From Cellulomonas sp. 73-92 (GTDB lineage: Bacteria > Actinomycetota > Actinomycetes > Actinomycetales > Cellulomonadaceae): DNA of 64,000 nucleotides. The stretch is taken from assembly GCF_001898175.1 (NCBI RefSeq), contig NZ_MKTH01000013.1, forward strand, positions 293,795 through 357,794. The letters run 5' to 3'. This document shows, piece after piece, positions 59,854 to 64,000 of the stretch (the stretch's first letter is position 1; every line of letters starts with the position of its first letter). The position numbers were made by a program, and so were the translations under genes. Below the pieces are notes generated by a model. That model worked only from the letters and a program-made list of their open reading frames with translations, made no database searches and was not told the DNA's origin.

Positions 59854-60468
59854 CTCGTCCACAAACGGCCCCCAGCCCTGTGGAAAAACCTGTGGTCAAA
59901 CTGGGCGCGGGTAGGTCGCAGGTCCCAGCGCGCGGCTCGTGCCGGGTCCGGTGTCTCCGTCCCGTCCGGCGCGCCTCCGTGTTGCACCCTGGCTTCGTGA
60001 CGTGCCGTGACGTCCCTTTTGTGGTACCTCCGCCGGTCGGTCGGGACGACGCCGCGAGAACGTTCCACCTACGCCTGAGGCTTCGATGGGACGATTGTTC
60101 ACACCTGTTGACACGCCTGTGGACGACAGTGGACGACCGTCCAGATCGTGTGGACCCGACCGGGCACATCGGTGGACGCAGCGGTGACTCCTTCCCGCCG
60201 TCCACGGCCGCGCACGGATTCCCGCCGACGCCCCACAGTCACGTCCACAGCCCGCCACGCGACACGACGTGCACCGCTACCGCTCATCCACACAACCCAC
60301 AGCGCCGATGACGACAACGAATCTTCTCCATGGCGAACGAATGACACCGTCGAGCGGGGAGGCGGCCCGGCCGCGTCATACCGATCCCGTAGTGTTCGTC
60401 GGAAGGCTCGTTTCCGGTCAAGGACGGCTGCGCGCGACCATCGCGGCAGCACGACGAAGAGGTGAAGC
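59854..60468. other. Origin of replication oriC
   Basis: The 615-bp dnaA-dnaN gap lacks a gene and has several DnaA-box-like 9-mers (consensus TTGTCCACA or its complement): 59855 TCGTCCACA, 59879 TGTGGAAAA, 59891 TGTGGTCAA, 60095 TTGTTCACA, 60118 TGTGGACGA, 60149 TGTGGACCC, 60241 ACGTCCACA and 60284 TCATCCACA. A relatively AT-richer stretch around 60300-60350 could be the unwinding element. Position, density and flanking dnaA/dnaN support oriC. Confidence 0.88.
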
Positions 60469-61599
60469 ATGAGGTTCCGGGTCGAGCGTGACGTCCTCGC
60501 GGACGCCGTGACGTGGACGGCCCGCACGCTGCCGACGCGGCCGCCCGTCCCGGTGCTCGCCGGCGTGCGCATCGCTGCCGACACCACCGGCACCATCGAG
60601 CTCTCGAGCTTCGACTACGAGGTGTCCGCGCGGTCCCAGATCCCCGCTGACGTCAGCGAGGCCGGCACGGTGCTCGTGTCCGGCCGGCTGCTCGCGGAGA
60701 TCTCTCGATCGCTGCCGGACAAGCCGGTCGACGTGCAGCTGGACGGCACCAAGGTCGTCATCACGTGCGGCGCGAGCCGGTTCACCCTGCTGACGATGCC
60801 CGTCGAGGAGTACCCGAGCCTGCCGGCGATGCCGCCCGTCGCCGGCGTGGTCGACGGTGACGACCTGACGCACGCCGTGGCCCAGGTGAGCGTGGCGGCG
60901 AGCCGCGACGACACTCTCCCGCTGCTGACGGGCGTGCGGATGGAGATCGACGGCGAGAAGCTGACGCTCCTGGCGACCGACCGGTACCGGCTGGCGCTCC
61001 GTGAACTGTCGTGGAAGCCCTCGACGCCCGGGTTCTCGAGCATCGCCCTGGTCCGGGCCAGGACGCTGACGGACGTGGCGCGCTCGCTCGGCACCGCGGG
61101 CTCGGTCACGGTCGCCCTCACCACCTCCGGTGGTGTCGACCTCATCGGGTTCGAGGCCGGTGGCCGCCACACGACGAGCCTGCTCGTCGACGGCGACTAC
61201 CCGCCGGTGCGTCGCCTGTTCCCCGACGACACGCCGATCCACGCTGTCGTCGACCGCCCGTCGCTCGTGGACGCCGCCAAGCGCGTCGCGCTCGTCGCCG
61301 AGCGGAACACGCCGATCCGGCTGTCGTTCAGCGAGGGTCAGGTGGTCCTCGAGGCCGGCCACGGGGACGACGCCCAGGCGTCCGAGGCGCTCGAGGCGGC
61401 CCTGGTGGGCGAGCCGATCACCGTGGCGTTCAACCCGCAGTACCTCCTCGACGGGCTCGGCGCGTTCGACACCCCGTTCGTCCGGCTGTCGTTCACGCAC
61501 CCCAACAAGCCCGTGGAGTTCACCGGTCAGGACGAGGCCGGCGGCGAGGACTCGCAGGAGTACCGCTACCTGCTCGTCCCGATCCGGTTCGCCGGCTGA
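60469..61599 (+). CDS. dnaN: DNA polymerase III beta sliding clamp
   Basis: 376-aa ring-forming processivity clamp with three similar domains. It starts MRFRVERDVLADAVTWTAR; ATDRYRLALREL (domain II) and the C-terminal YLLVPIRFAG are typical. AGAGG precedes the ATG. Confidence 0.97.
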   Translation: MRFRVERDVLADAVTWTARTLPTRPPVPVLAGVRIAADTTGTIELSSFDYEVSARSQIPADVSEAGTVLVSGRLLAEISRSLPDKPVDVQLDGTKVVITCGASRFTLLTMPVEEYPSLPAMPPVAGVVDGDDLTHAVAQVSVAASRDDTLPLLTGVRMEIDGEKLTLLATDRYRLALRELSWKPSTPGFSSIALVRARTLTDVARSLGTAGSVTVALTTSGGVDLIGFEAGGRHTTSLLVDGDYPPVRRLFPDDTPIHAVVDRPSLVDAAKRVALVAERNTPIRLSFSEGQVVLEAGHGDDAQASEALEAALVGEPITVAFNPQYLLDGLGAFDTPFVRLSFTHPNKPVEFTGQDEAGGEDSQEYRYLLVPIRFAG

Positions 61600-61693
61600 C
61601 TCCCCGGGGTGACCGGCGTGGCGGGGTGCGTCACGCTGAGGCACAGTGACGGGTGGCGACGGCCGTCGGGGCCGTGATCGGAGAGGGCGCGAG

Positions 61694-62593
61694 ATGAAGA
61701 TCGGCCTGGTCGGGCTGGGCAAGATGGGCGCCAACATGCGCGAGCGCCTGCGTGGCGCGGGCATCGACGTCGTGGGCTACGACCGCAACGCCGCTGTCAC
61801 CGACGTCCCCTCCCTCGAGGCGATGGTCGAGGCCCTGCCCGCCGGCGAGCGGAACGTCTGGGTGATGGTCCCGTCCGGCGAGGTGACCGACGCCGTGATC
61901 CGGCAGCTCGCGGGGCTGCTCACTGCGGGCGACGTCGTGATCGACGGCGGCAACTCGTACTACCAGGACGACCAGCCGCACGCGGACCTCCTCGCCGAGC
62001 ACGGGGTCGGGTTCGTCGACGCCGGCGTGTCCGGCGGCGTGTGGGGGCTCGCCAACGGCTACGGCCTCATGGTGGGCGGCGACAAGGCGGCGGTGGACCG
62101 CCTGATGCCGGTGTTCGACGCGCTGCGTCCCGAGGGCCCGCGGGCGGAGGGGTTCGTCCACGCCGGCAAGGTCGGCGCGGGCCACTTCGCCAAGATGGTC
62201 CACAACGGCGTCGAGTACGGCCTGATGCAGGCGTACGCCGAGGGCTACGAGCTGCTCGCGGCGAAGGACCTGGTCGACGACGTCGAGGGCACCCTGAAGG
62301 CGTGGACGCGCGGTACGGTCGTGCGGTCCTGGCTCCTCGAACTGCTGGTCCAGGCGCTCGAGCAGGACCCGGGGCTCTCGGCGATCGACGACTGGGTCGA
62401 GGACTCCGGCGAGGGTCGCTGGACGGTCGACGAGGCGATCGACCTGGCCGTCCCGGCGCCCGTGATCTCGGCGTCGCTGTTCGCCAGGTTCGCCTCCCGC
62501 CAGGAGGAGTCGCCCGCGCTCAAGGCGGTGGCGGCTCTGCGGCAGCAGTTCGGGGGCCATGCGGTGAAGCCCTCCGGTCCCGACGGGGCCTGA
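61694..62593 (+). CDS. gnd: 6-phosphogluconate dehydrogenase (decarboxylating), short form
   Basis: 299-aa dehydrogenase making ribulose 5-phosphate. Motifs: GLGKMGANM, DGGNSYYQDD, SGGVWGLANGYGLMVGGD and KMVHNGVEYGLMQAYAEG, with the catalytic Lys. This short form is often NAD-dependent. It sits between dnaN and recF as in many actinobacteria. Confidence 0.94.
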   Translation: MKIGLVGLGKMGANMRERLRGAGIDVVGYDRNAAVTDVPSLEAMVEALPAGERNVWVMVPSGEVTDAVIRQLAGLLTAGDVVIDGGNSYYQDDQPHADLLAEHGVGFVDAGVSGGVWGLANGYGLMVGGDKAAVDRLMPVFDALRPEGPRAEGFVHAGKVGAGHFAKMVHNGVEYGLMQAYAEGYELLAAKDLVDDVEGTLKAWTRGTVVRSWLLELLVQALEQDPGLSAIDDWVEDSGEGRWTVDEAIDLAVPAPVISASLFARFASRQEESPALKAVAALRQQFGGHAVKPSGPDGA

Positions 62594-63775
62594 GTGTTCG
62601 TCTCGCACCTCGCGCTCACCGACTTCCGCTCCTACCCGCAGGTCGAGCTGCCGCTGACACCCGGGATCACGGCGCTCGTCGGCCCCAACGGCCAGGGCAA
62701 GACGAACCTGGTCGAGGCGATCGGCTACCTGGCCACCCTGTCGAGCCACCGCGTCCCGACGGACGCGGCGCTCGTGCGGGCCGGCGCGGACCGCGCCGTG
62801 GTGGGCGCGCGCGTGGAGCGCTCCGGCCGCGCGACGACGGTCGAGGTGGAGATCACGCCGGGCAGGGCGAACCGCGCCCGCGTGAACGGGGGGTCGCCGG
62901 TCCGGGCGCGGGACGTGCTCGGCATCCTGCGGACCGTCCAGTTCGCACCCGAGGACCTCGCCCTGGTCAAGGGGGATCCGGACGGCCGGCGCCGGTTCCT
63001 CGACGAGCTCGTCGTCCAGCTGCGGCCGCAGCTCGCGGCGGTGCTCGCCGACTACGACCGCGTGCTGCGGCAGCGGTCGGCGCTGCTCAAGACCGCCGCC
63101 GGGGCGATGCGCGCCTCGCGTGGCGTCGACCTGCGGACCCTGGACGTGTGGGACGGCAAGCTCGCGGCCGCAGGCGCACGGATCGTCGTCGCCCGCCGCA
63201 GCCTCGTCGCCGCGCTGGCGCCGGTGGTCCTCGAGTCGTATGCGCAGGTGAGCGCCGCGGCCGGAGAGGCGCGGATCGCGTACCGGTCGTCGCTCGACTC
63301 GTCGCTCGACGACGGAAAGGTCACCCCGGCGGGGGACGAGCACCTCGTCGAGGCGCAGCTCCTCGAGGCGATGGGCCGCCTGCGGAGCAAGGAGATCGAG
63401 CGCGGAGTCAGCCTCGTCGGGCCGCACCGCGACGACCTGGTGCTGACGCTCGGCGACCTGCCGGCCAAGGGGTACGCGAGCCATGGCGAGTCGTGGTCGT
63501 ACGCGTTGGCCCTGCGGCTCGGGTCGGCGACCCTGCTGCGCGGCGGCGCCGGCAGCGACGAGTGGTCCGGCGACTGGGGGCCGGACGGCGACCCCGTGCT
63601 GATCCTCGACGACGTGTTCGCCGAGCTCGACACGCGGCGCCGGGACCGCCTGGCCGAGCTCGTGGCACCTGCGGGGCAGGTGATCGTCACGGCCGCCGTG
63701 CCGGGCGACGTGCCGGAGGCGCTCGCCGGCGCGCGCGTGGACGTCATGGCCGGCGAGGTCTCGCGTGTCCTCTGA
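62594..63775 (+). CDS. recF: DNA replication and repair protein RecF
   Basis: 393-aa SMC-like ATPase loading RecA at gaps. Walker [18 protein letters not shown], the RYRS-like FRSYPQVEL start, and Walker B/signature region [18 protein letters not shown] are complete. GTG immediately follows the gnd stop. The dciA start overlaps its end by 11 bp. Confidence 0.96.
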   Translation: MFVSHLALTDFRSYPQVELPLTPGITALVGPNGQGKTNLVEAIGYLATLSSHRVPTDAALVRAGADRAVVGARVERSGRATTVEVEITPGRANRARVNGGSPVRARDVLGILRTVQFAPEDLALVKGDPDGRRRFLDELVVQLRPQLAAVLADYDRVLRQRSALLKTAAGAMRASRGVDLRTLDVWDGKLAAAGARIVVARRSLVAALAPVVLESYAQVSAAAGEARIAYRSSLDSSLDDGKVTPAGDEHLVEAQLLEAMGRLRSKEIERGVSLVGPHRDDLVLTLGDLPAKGYASHGESWSYALALRLGSATLLRGGAGSDEWSGDWGPDGDPVLILDDVFAELDTRRRDRLAELVAPAGQVIVTAAVPGDVPEALAGARVDVMAGEVSRVL

Positions 63776-64000
63776 CCGGGCCGGGGGTCGGCGGGCCGGG
63801 CGCGACGAGCGGGGGGCCCGGCGGGGGGCAGGGCACGGCACGCCGACGGCCACCGTCGATCCCGCCGTCACCGCGGCGCAGGGCGCCGAGCAGCGCCTCA
63901 CCCCGCAGGAGCAGGTGCCGGCCGGCGCAGCGACGCAGGACGCCAGGCCGGGTCCCGACGGGCAGGAGAACGTGCCCGCCGGGGCAGCGACGCAGGATGT
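63765..64000 (+). CDS. dciA: DciA/DUF721-type protein, N-terminus only
   Basis: An open frame from GTG 63765, overlapping recF by 11 bp, runs to the window edge. About 78 residues are visible: basic and Gly/Arg-rich, then low-complexity with a repeated VPAGAATQD. The DUF721 domain itself is beyond the window. The assignment rests on the recF-dciA-gyrB order of actinobacteria; DciA helps load the replicative helicase. Confidence 0.55.
   Translation, partial: MSSDRAGGRRAGRDERGARRGAGHGTPTATVDPAVTAAQGAEQRLTPQEQVPAGAATQDARPGPDGQENVPAGAATQD

Overview
The window is high-GC actinobacterial chromosome, most likely from a Cellulomonas-like member of the Micrococcales. The grounds are the very GC-rich third codon positions, many GTG starts, and the actinobacterial origin order parB-parA-rsmG-jag-yidC-yidD-rnpA-rpmH-dnaA-oriC-dnaN-gnd-recF-dciA. 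It covers roughly 60 kb left of oriC, the origin itself, and the first genes to its right.

Positions 1-7000 hold an accessory sugar cluster. A minus-strand operon encodes an RbsD/FucU mutarotase, an arabinose-5-phosphate-isomerase-like SIS protein, a PfkB sugar kinase, and the start of a DUF4185 lipoprotein. Beside it lie an unknown gene, a LacI regulator and two oxidoreductases. I infer a D-arabinan/D-arabinose route. Positions 7000-18300 carry single genes and small operons: a C39-like protease, a DUF2975/HTH pair, an RsbW-like ATPase, cation antiporters, 6-phosphofructokinase, a CBS/NhaD-type pair, an AlkD-like protein and a membrane-anchored lipase fusion.

Positions 18300-33200 hold dnaB, a MATE exporter, a complete branched-chain amino acid ABC transporter (livKHMGF), the rpsF-ssb-rpsR-rplI operon, a bifunctional penicillin-binding protein, and a PadR regulator coupled to ino1. 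The ino1 copy is frameshifted by an apparent 62-nt deletion. dnaB carries two patches of foreign-looking codon use at its P-loop and motif H4.

Positions 33200-49900 contain an orphan AbiEi-like gene flanked by a palindromic repeat family, an ECF sigma factor with a membrane partner, ybaK, an MFS exporter, CCA-adding enzyme, NUDIX, DUF6049, a pseudokinase, trxBA, an aminotransferase and ddl. murJ, usually found between DUF6049 and the pseudokinase, is absent from this locus.

Positions 49900-64000 are the origin region. Six parS sites lie in and near parA and between rsmG and jag; the last two are products of a tandem duplication of about 221 bp that also copied the 3' end of jag. oriC lies between dnaA and dnaN and has several DnaA-box-like sites. 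Several genes across the window have a TANNNT -10 hexamer 6-7 nt before the start codon, the layout of leaderless transcripts.
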